Source of the DNA: Glebionis coronaria
Taxonomy: Eukaryota > Streptophyta > Magnoliopsida > Asterales > Asteraceae
Direction of reading: 5' to 3'
Length of the DNA: 64,000 bases
Assembly (NCBI GenBank): GCA_025667525.1
Contig: JANFOE010000052.1
Coordinates: 186,001-250,000, forward strand
Each line of letters opens with the position of its first letter. The first letter of the stretch is position 1. The notes beneath the pieces are model-generated. The model had not been told where the DNA came from. It worked only from the letters and a program-made list of their open reading frames with translations, and made no database searches. Of this stretch, positions 21,716 through 32,146 are shown piece by piece. The translations under genes were made by a program, and so were the position numbers.

Positions 21716-21983
21716 TCGTGTGTAATTTTGTCTTGGAATTTTTGGTTTATCGAGAACAATTATTAGGGGATTTTAACATTATTTCTCGACTTCTACTCAT
21801 AACAAGGACAAACACAATAACCTTCTTTCGTTTATCGATCGACAAGTAATCTTTATCTTCATATATCATCGATTTTCAATGGAATCGTTTAATTCAACAT
21901 CCTAAGAGGGAGAATTGCATCGAATGCAAGACAAAGCTAGAGAAAATGGTATAACTTTGTTTCGACTACTCTAGTCTCATCTA

Positions 21984-23876
21984 GTGACCATTTCATGGTT
22001 TCAAGGAGGACGCGAATTTTTGACACTCTTCGATCAAGATCGTTATAAATTCATCGATTTAATATTCCTCAACTTGAACCAACTAGCTGAGCAACTTCAC
22101 AAAGAAGACTTTAATCACTCTGCATCAACATCTGCATATCAAGCTCTAGTGACACAACTTACGCACTTCTTCAAATTCAACATCGTTAAGTCTGACAATT
22201 CAGGGATATGTCAGTCATTTCTTCAGTACACACAAACGGAGGTTAAAGAGTTCCGTAGTACATTGTTGAAATTAATGACATCGGTCTCGTCTTCGATTTA
22301 TGAAAGATCTCAACTTCCGCAAGAGTATGATAATGGAGTGCAAGAATCTACGATGCAGACGCAAGAGGAGAATGATCATACGGTTGACAACTTGGAGCCT
22401 AAAGATTGCAGGATCAAGGATTCGAGAGGAAAGCATGATACAAGCAGCATGTCAGGGATTGATGACACCATACCCGTATCTGACGAAGAGTCTACAAACA
22501 CGGTACAAAGAAATGTGGTATATGATGTCTATGCCGATGAACTACCGCATGTTGCGCATTCCGAACCTAATTATGACAAACATTGTATGGAAAAGGGTGA
22601 TAGTTTTACCACTTCAGATTCATCCGATGTGAGTCAAAATAGGGGAGAAATTGTTCAGAATGCTATAGTTCATCATGATAAATGCTTTATGACTGCTTCT
22701 CTAACCGATTTTGATTCCAAGATTAAAGAGCTTGAAACGATTTTAGCTCAGCAATCTAAAGCTCTTGAGGATGCCAAAATTGAATTTTCGAAGAAAACGG
22801 ATAAATTTGGAAAGTATTTTGAAAAACTTGAAAATTCAGACGTTGTTCTTGAAAGAAAATTAAATCAAAAAATTCAAGATTCTAAAGCTGAAAAGGATAT
22901 TTTTGTGAGACAAATTAAGTCGCTTGAATCTAAGTTGGCATCCCAAGATGAATTGCTCAAAGAGAATGAGATTTTAAAGGCTCAAGTACAAGAAAAGTTC
23001 TTTGTAATAGCTGCGTTGAAAAACGAATTGAGAAAAACTAAAGGATCTAGTGTGGATACTAAGCTTGAAAAACCATCAATCTTGGGGAAACCGCCACAAA
23101 TTCAGTCTGTTAGACAACCGACTGCATTTATATCTGAGCGACCAAAATCCTCGAGACCGCGGTTTGCCTCCCAAGTTGATATGGTTCATCTTTATAGACC
23201 AGTCACTCCACTATCTAGGCCCATTGTGACTAAAACAGCTTCTGCAAGACCTAATCACATGATTGCCTCTAGTCTCCCTAAACATAGTCCAAAGAATACG
23301 TCTCGAACTAGTTCAAATGACGTTCGCCATACATTTGTTCTAAAGGAAGCTAAGCAAAAGACACAAGTAAGAGATAGGAATTTCAAACCTAGTCAGATGC
23401 CTTCTAGTTTACCCAACACTGCTGACCGTAGCATGTCACTTCCTAGGAGCATCAATCAATCATCTAGGAATTCTAGATCTTACTCGAACATTAAATATGC
23501 TACTTGTAAAACATGTAGGAAATGTGTCTTTAAAGCCAATCATGATTCTTTTATCAAGAAATTACTTAATGAGGTGAACTCCCGTGCTAGACTTAAATCC
23601 CAGTGGGTTGCTAAAATCAAACCCCTTGGTAAAATGTGGCGACCCACTGGTAGAACTTTCACTCTTGTAGGAAACGAGTGTCCTTTAACTAGGATAGTCT
23701 CTGATTCTACTAAGACTACTAGGGAGGAAATTGAAAAGGAGGATACATCACTTAAGCCTGAACTTAAGGTTTTCTATAAAAGGAAACGTTTACCAGCTAA
23801 GACAAGTGAATCATCTCCTCAGGTCACCTCTAGCACAAGAAAGAAAACTGTGAACTCCCACTTGCTTCTAAGATAG
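21984..23876 (+). CDS. E1 coiled-coil / Cys-motif protein (630 aa), not gag-pol
   Basis: A clean 630-codon frame from ATG 21984; an in-frame TAG lies about 45 bp upstream. Residues 1-110 are a mostly helical region I cannot name. 111-230 is acidic and low-complexity. 242-353 is a strong coiled coil (IKELETILAQQSKALEDAK, KSLESKLASQDELLKENEIL). 360-500 is Ser/Pro/Arg-rich. 508-520 holds CKTCRKCVFKANH (C-x2-C-x2-C-x5-H), followed by WRPTGRTFTLVG at 552-563. The Cys block and WxPTGRxF phrase resemble the linker of long copia polyproteins I remember from Asteraceae, there joined to gag and pol. Here it stands alone, with no catalytic domain. An assembly or RNA-binding role is inference. Confidence 0.7.
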   Translation: MTISWFQGGREFLTLFDQDRYKFIDLIFLNLNQLAEQLHKEDFNHSASTSAYQALVTQLTHFFKFNIVKSDNSGICQSFLQYTQTEVKEFRSTLLKLMTSVSSSIYERSQLPQEYDNGVQESTMQTQEENDHTVDNLEPKDCRIKDSRGKHDTSSMSGIDDTIPVSDEESTNTVQRNVVYDVYADELPHVAHSEPNYDKHCMEKGDSFTTSDSSDVSQNRGEIVQNAIVHHDKCFMTASLTDFDSKIKELETILAQQSKALEDAKIEFSKKTDKFGKYFEKLENSDVVLERKLNQKIQDSKAEKDIFVRQIKSLESKLASQDELLKENEILKAQVQEKFFVIAALKNELRKTKGSSVDTKLEKPSILGKPPQIQSVRQPTAFISERPKSSRPRFASQVDMVHLYRPVTPLSRPIVTKTASARPNHMIASSLPKHSPKNTSRTSSNDVRHTFVLKEAKQKTQVRDRNFKPSQMPSSLPNTADRSMSLPRSINQSSRNSRSYSNIKYATCKTCRKCVFKANHDSFIKKLLNEVNSRARLKSQWVAKIKPLGKMWRPTGRTFTLVGNECPLTRIVSDSTKTTREEIEKEDTSLKPELKVFYKRKRLPAKTSESSPQVTSSTRKKTVNSHLLLR

Positions 23877-24074
23877 ATATCGCTAACCCATATCAAAGCA
23901 TGCAAATTCAAAATGAGAATGCAGGTACCAAAGAGGATGTTCCAAAAGAACGAAGCGGTCCAATCATTGTATACCATTCAATTAAGGACACTCTCAGAGT
24001 TTGGTTGTTGAAGAAACTGATATCTAAGAAACAAGTGTCTCAGGGGATTTGCAGTTAAGCTTACAGTGTATAAG

Positions 24075-24627
24075 GACTTACAGTCACATTATAGTCTGTA
24101 ACTCGATCTTCAAAGAAAGGAAAGTTTATCGCCGATGATAAACTTATCCTAACAACGAGAAATTAATTTTTCTCGGGCATGAGCTAATAATGAAAACATT
24201 CTAAGTTTTTAAGCTCATGCATAATGACTTACAGTTAAATATCAGAATGTAACTCGAACTTTAATTTTAGGAAAGCTTATCTTTAATGATAACTTATCCT
24301 CGTAACGGGAAATTAATTTTTCTCGGTCATGAGCTTGTAGTAAAACATTCCAGGTTTTAAGCTCATCAAGGAAAGTGTATCTTTTAAATAATAGAAATTT
24401 TCTTCTCAACGAGAAATTCATCTTTCTCGGTCATGAGCTTTACGTTAAAACATTCAAAGTTTTCAAGCTCATGAAAACGACTTCTAAGTAAATGTCAACT
24501 TAGGACTCGTTCTTCAGTTAAAAGGAAAGTTTATCGCCGATTATAAACTTATCCTTAACAACGGGAAGTTTACAACTTCTCGGACTTGAGCTCGTTTTGT
24601 AAGATATTCAACATCTTAAGCTCAAGT
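24075..24627 (+). repeat. four degenerate tandem units with three stem-loops each
   Basis: Units start at about 24075, 24226, 24370 (short) and 24478. In unit 1 the stems are AAGTTTATC/GATAAACTT (24122-24145), CGAGAAA/TTTCTCG (24156-24175) and GCATGAGCT/AGCTCATGC (24177-24220). Unit 3 keeps TCATGAGCTT/AAGCTCATGA (24431-24474). Unit 4 has ACTTGAGCT/AGCTCAAGT (24584-24627). The stems differ between units by paired changes. Confidence 0.85.
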
Positions 24628-24637
24628 GATTGGTTTT

Positions 24638-24720
24638 CAAAACATTGAACACAATTTTTCGAGAATTTCTCAAAAAGGTTTTCTAAATCTTTCAAAATTG
24701 TGTGTTCAAAAAATGTTTTG
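24638..24720 (+). other. long imperfect hairpin in E1
   Basis: CAAAACATTGAACACAATTTT (24638-24658) pairs imperfectly with the arm at 24694-24720, which reads AAAATTGTGTGTTCAAAAAA then TGTTTTG. The loop is about 35 bases. Confidence 0.65.
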
Positions 24721-24943
24721 ATAAAAAGAGCATGTCTTCTGGAATCGATAATATTTACGATACTAGAAATGTCATTCAATAAGGACACGGGGTTGTAAAT
24801 AAAGTTCGAGCAGAAGTTCAAATGTTTTTAAAACATGCTCAAAATGGTTTGCTATTATTTCAGATAGTAACCCGCTTTTCATACTCAAGTCAAGCATTTC
24901 ACCGGAAAGCTTTGACTCAACAACGGGAATTAATTTTCTCGGG

Positions 24944-25057
24944 CATGGTTTATTTTATAACCATGTAAGGGATTGTGTTTACGTAATAACACAATCTAAC
25001 ACGAATATATGTACGTGTCAGTGCATTTATTTGTTAAAACAAGAGAAATCTTGTTTT
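24944..25057 (+). other. three further perfect stem-loops in E1
   Basis: CATGGTT/AACCATG (24944-24965), GATTGTGTT/AACACAATC (24971-24996) and AAAACAAGA/TCTTGTTTT closed by a GAAA loop (25036-25057). They continue the series of hairpins in the preceding tandem array. Confidence 0.75.
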
Positions 25058-26442
25058 TATGAAGTTATCATCTCCACCAACCGTAGCAATTTACAATTGA
25101 TATCTACATACTCGACGATGCGACTACTCAAACGGCGACTACAGCTCTTTCAATAGAACACGGGTCAACAATTGAGGGGGAGCAATTGTCCAAGCATTCA
25201 GAATCCTTGATGCCGAGAGTGCCAAGTTCGCATATTGGTGTCAAGACAACGATATCAATCATACACATGGAGTCAAGAGATAATTTCAGACGTGATGAGG
25301 CGACCAACATTCGTGAACAAGAACCATGTGCTTCTTTCATATGATGTTCTCCATCATTCAGGTCCAACCTCATAAATCGCTAATCTTGTGATTACATTAT
25401 CATATATGATCTTTGCACGTGATAAATACCTTACACTTGTGTTTAAAAGGTATTTAATTTACGTTTCAAGTACACCCTCATTAATTTGAGGGGGAGCTTG
25501 TGTAATTCATGAAGATAATTGGCTTTGCATTGTCATCCCAAATTTTATTAAAATGCTATTAAATCAATTGATATTAAAAACATCGATTGGGTTAATATTT
25601 TTAATATGGGGGAGAAAATGTGATTTAATATGGGATATTATCACAAATGGTTTGACTTAATGTGCTGGCTCATCCCGACATGTGCGAAATGTTTTCGAAT
25701 ATCGTGGCATATGTTAAGGGGGAGCAAAATGGATTTGCATATCAAAATGGATTTTCATGGTGACATATACTTACCCAAAACCCATTTATTTCACGACGAT
25801 GAAGATTGTGGTGACATAACGATGGTAGGATAGGTTAAGTCCTATGATTCTTCCAGAACCGGAGGAATCTTCCCAAGGACATTCCATAGCTAGAAATAGT
25901 AGTCCTTAGGAAAGTTGGAGAAAGATTGTGAACGTAGCTGAATGCCGACCAAGTACTTAAGTTAGCACTGGAACAATCACAACAAGGTGCTAGTTATGAC
26001 GTATTGGTAAGCATTGAAGGGGTTGAAGAATGAAAAAGAATTGTAAAGATAAAGGGTGTAAAGAAAGAAGCCCTCCTTACAACTTTAGGCAGAAACCGGG
26101 TTAATACATATGCTATTGAGATCATTTTAATGATTCTTGATATTGAAGACATACATCATGGACCCAGTGATGCAATGCACAACCCATCCCAGCTAACTCA
26201 GATATCTCTCAAAAGATATTTGTTTTAATCATACGGAGATCAACACGTTATCTATCGATTTATTCACTCCGAGTAAATTGGTATTGAAAAGGTGGCACTC
26301 CTCTCCAGCCTCCGATCACTAAAATCCAAAATGCGCGATTGAGTCTAGAGCCATTTGAGATCATCAAATATCTCATTAGGACACACTTTCATAATTCCTT
26401 GCTTCTTCACACACTGTGAAAAGTAAGAAAGATCTTAAGAGT

Positions 26443-26840
26443 CCTACGCAAAATCTTCATGATCTTGCCTGAACATCCGAGTAATACGAAAGTATTTACA
26501 ATGACGATGTAAATCCTTCTTGAGAGAATGTCAAAAAGCTCATTGTAGGTGACTTGTGCGATTCTTTATGAATCAAACTTGTGATAACTGGAAAGCAACA
26601 GTGGTTTAATTCTTAAATGAATTTAAACACGTTCCAGGCCTCTACGCAATATCTTAGCGATCTTGCCAGAACACTCAAAGTGATACCTTAGTGTTCACAG
26701 TGATGAGTGGAAATCCTTCTAGTGTTAACCTCAAACAGCACTTGGTAGGTAACTTGCAAGATTCTATACGAATCAAGCTCGTGACAACTGGAAAGCAAAG
26801 ATGGTGCGGTTCTTAATTGAATTTCACTTGTTCCAGGAAC
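26443..26840 (+). repeat. two-unit ~197-bp tandem repeat in E1
   Basis: Units begin CCTACGCA at 26443 and CCTCTACGCA at 26639. Each contains GATCTTGCCnGAACA, AAATCCTTCT, a GATTC/GAATC hairpin and AACTGGAAAGCAA. E2 carries the same two-unit repeat in reverse orientation (about 50690-51110). Confidence 0.8.
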
Positions 26841-27425
26841 ATGAATTGACGTCTTCAAATCATGCGGATACTATTATCCAAATGATTTACTCTTTATGTT
26901 CGCAGTCAGCTTTGGACGTTCGAATAAAGAGAACGGGTTTACCCGCGAAATCTTGTCAAGGAGATTTTTAATTAAATCTACCTACCACGAGTACGATATT
27001 TTATATCGTCCAACGGTCTTCACCGACCGGAGGTAAAATGCTACCGAATTAGAATGAAATATTCAAAGCCATTTCGTTCGTGTCTACTTATGTTGCGGCA
27101 TTTGAAGACGGTGGCGTTGCGGAATCCAAGAAGAAGTCGTCCCCACATGCTTATACTTTATGCACTTAATACCTCATCTAGTTCAAGAAAGCCTAAAAGT
27201 TAAGTCTTCCGCTGTATCGAACTCTGAAGCTTTCAAGAATTACAAGAGTATAAGTATGTGGGACATGGTGTCACGAAGAGGCAAATATCACAAGTGATGA
27301 ATGCACAAGGTCAAAGCAAGGACACGTGTTCAAGACCAAAGTCAAAGATCTCATCAGCATATTCACAAGAACAAGATCGAAGACTCAAGCATAGTATGCT
27401 AGTTTTAAGATTTTGTAAAATGGCG

Positions 27426-27579
27426 TGACCTCCCTTTGGGGGAGATTGTTGGAAATACGTTTTTCCAAGGAAAGTCTTGGTCACATCATTGTTAGCATAG
27501 ATCACGAGCTATATACTATTTAGGACATTGTAACTTGGAGTGACCTCCCTTTGGGGGAGATTGTTGGAAATACGTTTTT
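27426..27579 (+). repeat. 39-bp perfect duplication spanning PPT and LTR start
   Basis: 27426-27464 and 27541-27579 are identical. Each holds the purine tract TTTGGGGGAGAT followed by the first 18 bases of the LTR. The second copy is the true 3' LTR junction; the first is followed by unrelated DNA. Confidence 0.9.
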
Positions 27580-27842
27580 ACGTATTTAGAAAGGATCGGT
27601 CACTCTAATGATATTGGGCTCGTGATCCAATATAGCCCATATAGCCCACACGTAGGGTGGGCTATATATACCCCCTCCTAGCATGTTAGGAGGGGTTGGT
27701 CATTCACTTTACACACTTAAATCTAATCTTTCATTTTCTCTCCAATCTCTCTCTACCTTTCTCTCTCTAGTTCTTCATCTATCTCTCTATCTCTTTAGAT
27801 AATCACAACACAAGGATAATCCAAGGATCACGAGGACCTACA
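27562..27842 (+). repeat. 3' LTR of E1 (281 bp)
   Basis: Same length and ends as the 5' LTR; about five substitutions seen. Followed by AACTC. Confidence 0.92.
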
Positions 27843-27847
27843 AACTC

Positions 27848-28819
27848 TATCATATCTGGTCCTTCAAGTGTTCGTTCACCAACCTGATCCTACCAGATTG
27901 GGGCGCGACACTTCCTGACATATAACATCTCGAATGGTGCACACTTAATGTTGGCGTGCCAACTGTTGTTGTATGCAAACTCTACTAAACATATGTAATC
28001 ATCCCAATCTCATGTCCACTCTAATGCACATGCTCGGAGCATGTCTTCTAATGTCTGAATCGTCCGCTCCGACTATCCGTCTGTTTGAGGATGAAAAGTC
28101 GTGCTAAGATTAAGTTTTGTACCCCAAGCTTTCTGCAGACTCTTCCAAAATCATGAAGTGAACCGAGGATCTCTGTCCGAGACGATACTGGATGGAGCAC
28201 CATGAAGTCTCATGATCTCCTTCTTGTAAGTATCAGCGAGTTTGCTGACCGGATCATCCTTGCGGATCGGTAAGAAATGAGCTGACTCAGTAAGTCAATC
28301 AATGATAACCCAAATCGCATCATGCCTCCTCTTTGTCTGTGGAAGACCGGTAACAAAATCCATGGTGATCTTGTCCCACTTCCACTCTGGAATATCTAAC
28401 GGTTATAGTAGACCACTAGCCCGCTGATGATCGATCTTAACCTGCTAGCAGGTAAGACATTTGGAGACATAAGTAGCAACATCATGTTTCATACCACTCC
28501 ACCAAAAGTATTGCTTGATGTCGTGGTACATCTTGGTTGAACCAGGATGAATGGAGAAATGGGAGCTATGAGCTTCAGCTAATAATGCTTCCATAAGAGT
28601 ATGATCATCAAGAACACAAAGTCTGGTGCCCTGCCATAAGATACCGTCGTCATCCAACCGAAACTCCGTCTGCTGATCCAAGTTCTGAATAATCGCCCAA
28701 ATTTCACCATCTTCCTTCTGAGCTTCCTTGATCCTAGAGACTAACTCAGGTTCCACTCTAAGATTAGCCCAGTAACCGTGCTGCCCACGTACCATGATCT
28801 CAATGTCTAGTCGCTCCAA
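27848..28819 (-). pseudogene. pol: integrase zinc-binding and core domains (G2, proximal part)
   Basis: 28819-28445 encodes the region before integrase and its zinc finger (LAEAHSSHFSIHPGSTKMYH, then WWSGMKHDVATYVSKCLTC), an HHCC pattern. A TAG follows CLTC, with a second stop 18 codons on. The core continues with KWDKITMDFVTGLPQTKR, then IVSDRDPRFTS and a Ser-Glu-Arg segment, so DD and E residues are recognisable between several stops. It ends at the E1 insertion point. Confidence 0.8.
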
Positions 28820-28831
28820 GTCTCTTATTAT

Positions 28832-30139
28832 CTATTCCTTAATCTTAATGCCGTTGATCATACCGGACTTTCTACTAAGTGCATCTGCCACTACATTCGC
28901 CTTTCCGGGATGATACTGTAAATTAATGTCATAATCCTTCAACAGCTCTAACCATCTTCTCTGTCTCGTATTTAGCTCACGTTGAGTGAAGATGTATTTC
29001 AGGCTCTTGTGATCTGTGAAGATATCACACGACTCTCCATACAAGTAGTGCCTCCATATCTTCAATGCAAACACGACTGCTGCAAGTTCCAAGTCATGCG
29101 TGGGGTAATTCTCCTCATAAGGCTTTAGCTGCCATGAAGCGTACGCAATCACTTTCCCATGTTGCATGAGAAGACAACCAAGGCCCTTCCCTAAAGCATC
29201 ACTGTAGATTTGAAATCCACCTGTACCAAATGGGAGAGTAAGAATCAGTGCAGATACTAACTTCTGCTTTAGGTCTTCAAAGCTCTTCTCTCTTTCTTCA
29301 GTCCAGACGAATTTCTCCCCTTTCCGCATCAGTTTGGTCAATGGCAGTGCTAAACGGGAAAAGTTCTCTACGAACCTACGGTAGTAACCATCTAAGCCTA
29401 GGAAACTGCGAACTTCAGTCTTTGATGTAGGTATTCGCCACTTGGTATTAGCCTCAACCTTTGCTAGATCCATGGTGATTCCTTCTGCTGATACAATGTG
29501 GCCTAGGAACGCCACCTTGTCTAACCAGAACTTACACTTGGAGAATTTGGCATACAGCTGCTTCTGGCGAAGTATATGTAGTATGGTACGAAGATGGTCT
29601 TCGTGTTCCTCCTTTGAATTAGAGAAAATCAGGATGTCGTCAATGAAGACAATGACGAACTTATCCAGGAACTCAGGGAAGATACGGTTCATCAGATCCA
29701 TGAAGACAGCTAGAGCATTGGTAAAGCCAAATGGCATGACTACGAATTTGTAGTGCCCATAGCGTGTACGGAAAGCAGTCTTGGCGATGTCCTGCTCTTT
29801 AACCCATAACTTATGATAGCCCGACCTTAGATCAATCTTGGAGAAATATTTGTCCCCTTAGAGTTGGTCAAACAAGTCGTCAATGCGTGGCAACGGATAT
29901 CTATTCCTGATGGTGATCTTGTTGAGCTCACGATAATCTATGCATAGACGCATACTGTCGTCCTTCTTCTTTACGAACAGAACAGGTGCGCCCCATGGAG
30001 AAGCACTAGGTCGAATGAAACCGCGTTCTAACAGTTCTTGTAGTTGTTCCTTTAACTCCTTCAACTCTATGGGATCCATGCGATAAGGAGCCTTAGATAT
30101 TCGCTCAGCTCTTGGGACGAGCTCAATATTAAACTGCAC
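28832..30139 (-). pseudogene. pol: reverse transcriptase-RNase H of chromovirus G2
   Basis: From 30139: [53 protein letters not shown], then a single TAA (29858-29860), after which the same frame continues to [15 protein letters not shown] and the catalytic motif FIDDILIFS. RNase H follows, with [46 protein letters not shown] and ADALSRK. The first RNase H Asp is kept. Apart from the TAA this is close to full length. G1 has a TAA at the same codon. Confidence 0.87.
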
Positions 30140-30421
30140 TTCACGAGCAGGTGGTATGCCCGGAAGTTATTTTGGAAATACGTATGGGAATTCTGACACG
30201 ATCGGCTGATTCTGGATAGATGGAGATGCAGCCTCCAAATCATGAACAGTAGCAAGATAGCCCTCACAACCATGTGACAGTAGTGCACGTGCTTGTAAGG
30301 TCGAAATTATTTGTACAGAACTTCCGGGTACGAACTCGTTGTGAATGTACTCGGGTGCATTTACATCACCGAAGATGACCCGATATGTATGGCAGTCAAT
30401 GGTGCCGTGATGTTTGGATAG

Positions 30422-31023
30422 TCAGTCCATGGCCAATATCATGACAAAATCGCACCTATCCAATGGAAGTGCGTCAACAGGACGAATCTTGTCGTCAAAC
30501 TCTAGGGGAAGGCTCTTGTACCCATGAGTTATGCGTACAGAGTCTCTTAAAGGCGTGGAAAAGTTTAATACATTCTCTAATGGCATAAGGGATATCCTAA
30601 CATTCTTGGCATAAGCAGTAGAAATGATCGAGAGAGTAGCACCCGTGTCAAATAAAACACATGTAGCTTGACCATACATATACAAGATTCCAGTGATGGT
30701 ACCTGTAGACTTGTTGGCCTGATCGCGAGAAGTCGTGTACACCCGTCCACTAGTAGGAGGTGGCTTGGAATAACATGTCCAGATGTGCCCTCCATCTCGC
30801 CCTTGCGGCAGTCCTTCATGCGATGGCCAGTAAGGCCACACTTGAAGCAAGCGTCGCTGTCGCGGCGACATGGCCCTGGGTGCCTACGGTTGTAGGTAGT
30901 GCAGAGAGGGTGAGTATACCCTCTAACAGGTGCCCTTGTTGGCTGGGAGCCTGTTTGGAAAAGTACACATGAGACATGGTTTATAGGTACAAAAGGACAA
31001 TGAAGAAAATCGTAAGACGTCAT
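30422..31023 (-). pseudogene. pol: CCHC knuckle and aspartic protease of G2 (frameshifted)
   Basis: 31023-30577 carries CFKCGLTGHRMKDC. The overlapping frame 30871-30422 carries the protease with VLFDTGATLSIIS (intact DTGA triad) and LPLDRCDFVMILAMD. The two parts lie in different frames, so a small indel near 30775 separates the knuckle from the protease. The frame stops at 30422, although protein-like sequence continues downstream in another frame. Confidence 0.82.
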
Positions 31024-31419
31024 ACTAGTGATAGCTGTACGGTTAGGCTGTGAACCTCTTCGGTCCTACTCCCTCCAGTTACCATGATTCTTGGTAGAGG
31101 ATTGCTAAAGTGTCAGAATTTATGAATCATAAATGTGTAACATAAGAAATGAGTAAGTGTAGGGACCTGCTGCTGTTGTAGTTTCTAGCGTTGTTACGGT
31201 AATTATCATTACCGCCACGCCTATCCATAGCAGAATGGTCTTGAGTCTGACTGTTACCCTTTGGCTGAGTAGGTTGTTGCTAAGTAGCCGGTTGAGACCG
31301 GTCCCTAGTCTTCTGCCTGAAAGATGCAGCTTAAAGAGAAAGATAATTATTGGATGGTACTGAATGAATTTGAAATGGTGACCGCTGAATGATGAACAAG
31401 TACCTCTTCTCGGGTCTCT

Positions 31420-32146
31420 CTACTTCCCCGAATTCCTCTCTCTCTCTCTCTCTTGCAGCATCTCCAGCTTACGTGCTGCATCGGCTACTTGTGCCACCGT
31501 GTTTAAGGTAGCACACACAAAGTTGTTGGCGACCGATGTACGAAGAGCCCAACGAAAGTGGCATGCTTTTTCTTCTGCAGTACCTGCTGCTGCACCCAGA
31601 AAACCAGTCAAACGAAGAAAGCGTTGCATGAACTCGATGCTGTTCTCCCCAGCTCTCTGTCTGATTCTGTGGTACTCCCTCTTCAACTTGTCTTGCTCAG
31701 CCTCGGGGAAGAACTGTCCCATCACCAACTCCCTGAACTGAGCCCAAATAAAGCCAGCCACCCAATTGTCACCTCCTTCAGACTGTTTCACTGCCTTCCA
31801 CCATCTCAGTACGTCACCTTCGAACTTGTAACAGGCCAACCTCGACCTGAAGACGGGGGTCGCAGCCCATTGCATCAAATATCTTCTTGATATAGGCTAA
31901 CCAGCTTTCAGCCTCACTAGGGTTGTCAGTTCTCTCGAAGGATCGAGGACATTGCTTGTTGAATCTCTCTAGCCATGTGACCAGTGTTGTTAGAGGAGGA
32001 GGAGGAGGAATAGGATGTTGGTGCTGGTGCGGATTGTTGGCAGCTTGCACCTCGGCCCTGATATCGTTCCTCAGTTGAGGAAGCAAAGCCTGCATCGCAG
32101 CTTGGACTGTTGCATTGAGTTGTTCCTGCTCGCGTGTGAGAACCAT
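31420..32146 (-). pseudogene. gag: gag of chromovirus G2 (frameshifted)
   Basis: Begins MVLTREQEQL at 32146 with the same proline-rich start as G1 and TWLERFNKQCPRSF. A G run at 31855-31859 has five Gs where G1 has four, shifting the frame. The rest of Gag (YKFEGDVLRWWKAVKQSEGG, WAQFRELVMGQFFPEAEQDK, RFLRLTGFLGAAAGT) continues in the other frame to 31420. The distal part is more complete than in G1. Confidence 0.85.

Larger units (their letters stand above)
23877..27561 (+). other. 3.7-kb noncoding 3' region of E1
   Basis: No ORF with recognisable domains. It contains a hairpin-rich tandem array (24075-25057), a two-unit repeat of about 197 bp (26443-26840), GGGGGAG purine motifs near 25490, 25610 and 25720, and a duplicated PPT/LTR-start segment near 27426. 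A region this long is unusual for copia elements, which normally go from RNase H to PPT within a few hundred bases. Confidence 0.7.
20768..27847 (+). mobile_element. E1: complete 7.07-kb non-autonomous copia-like LTR element, TSD AACTC
   Basis: LTRs at 20773-21053 and 27562-27842 are both 281 bp, begin TGTTGG, end CCTACA and differ at about five positions. AACTC flanks both sides (20768-20772, 27843-27847), and removing the element restores the chromovirus integrase region. A PBS and a polypurine tract are present. The only long ORF (630 aa) is not gag-pol; no protease, integrase, RT or RNase H is visible. About 3.7 kb of structured noncoding DNA follows the ORF. A second family member, E2, lies at 35608-35888 plus 50475-52143. 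Confidence 0.92.

Noticed and set aside
22300..22632. 110-codon ORF inside the E1 coiled-coil gene
   Set aside because: Alternate-frame shadow of the 630-codon gene.
24075..24627. CRISPR-like array
   Set aside because: Units are long, degenerate and contiguous with no constant repeat/variable spacer pattern, and this is eukaryotic retroelement DNA.
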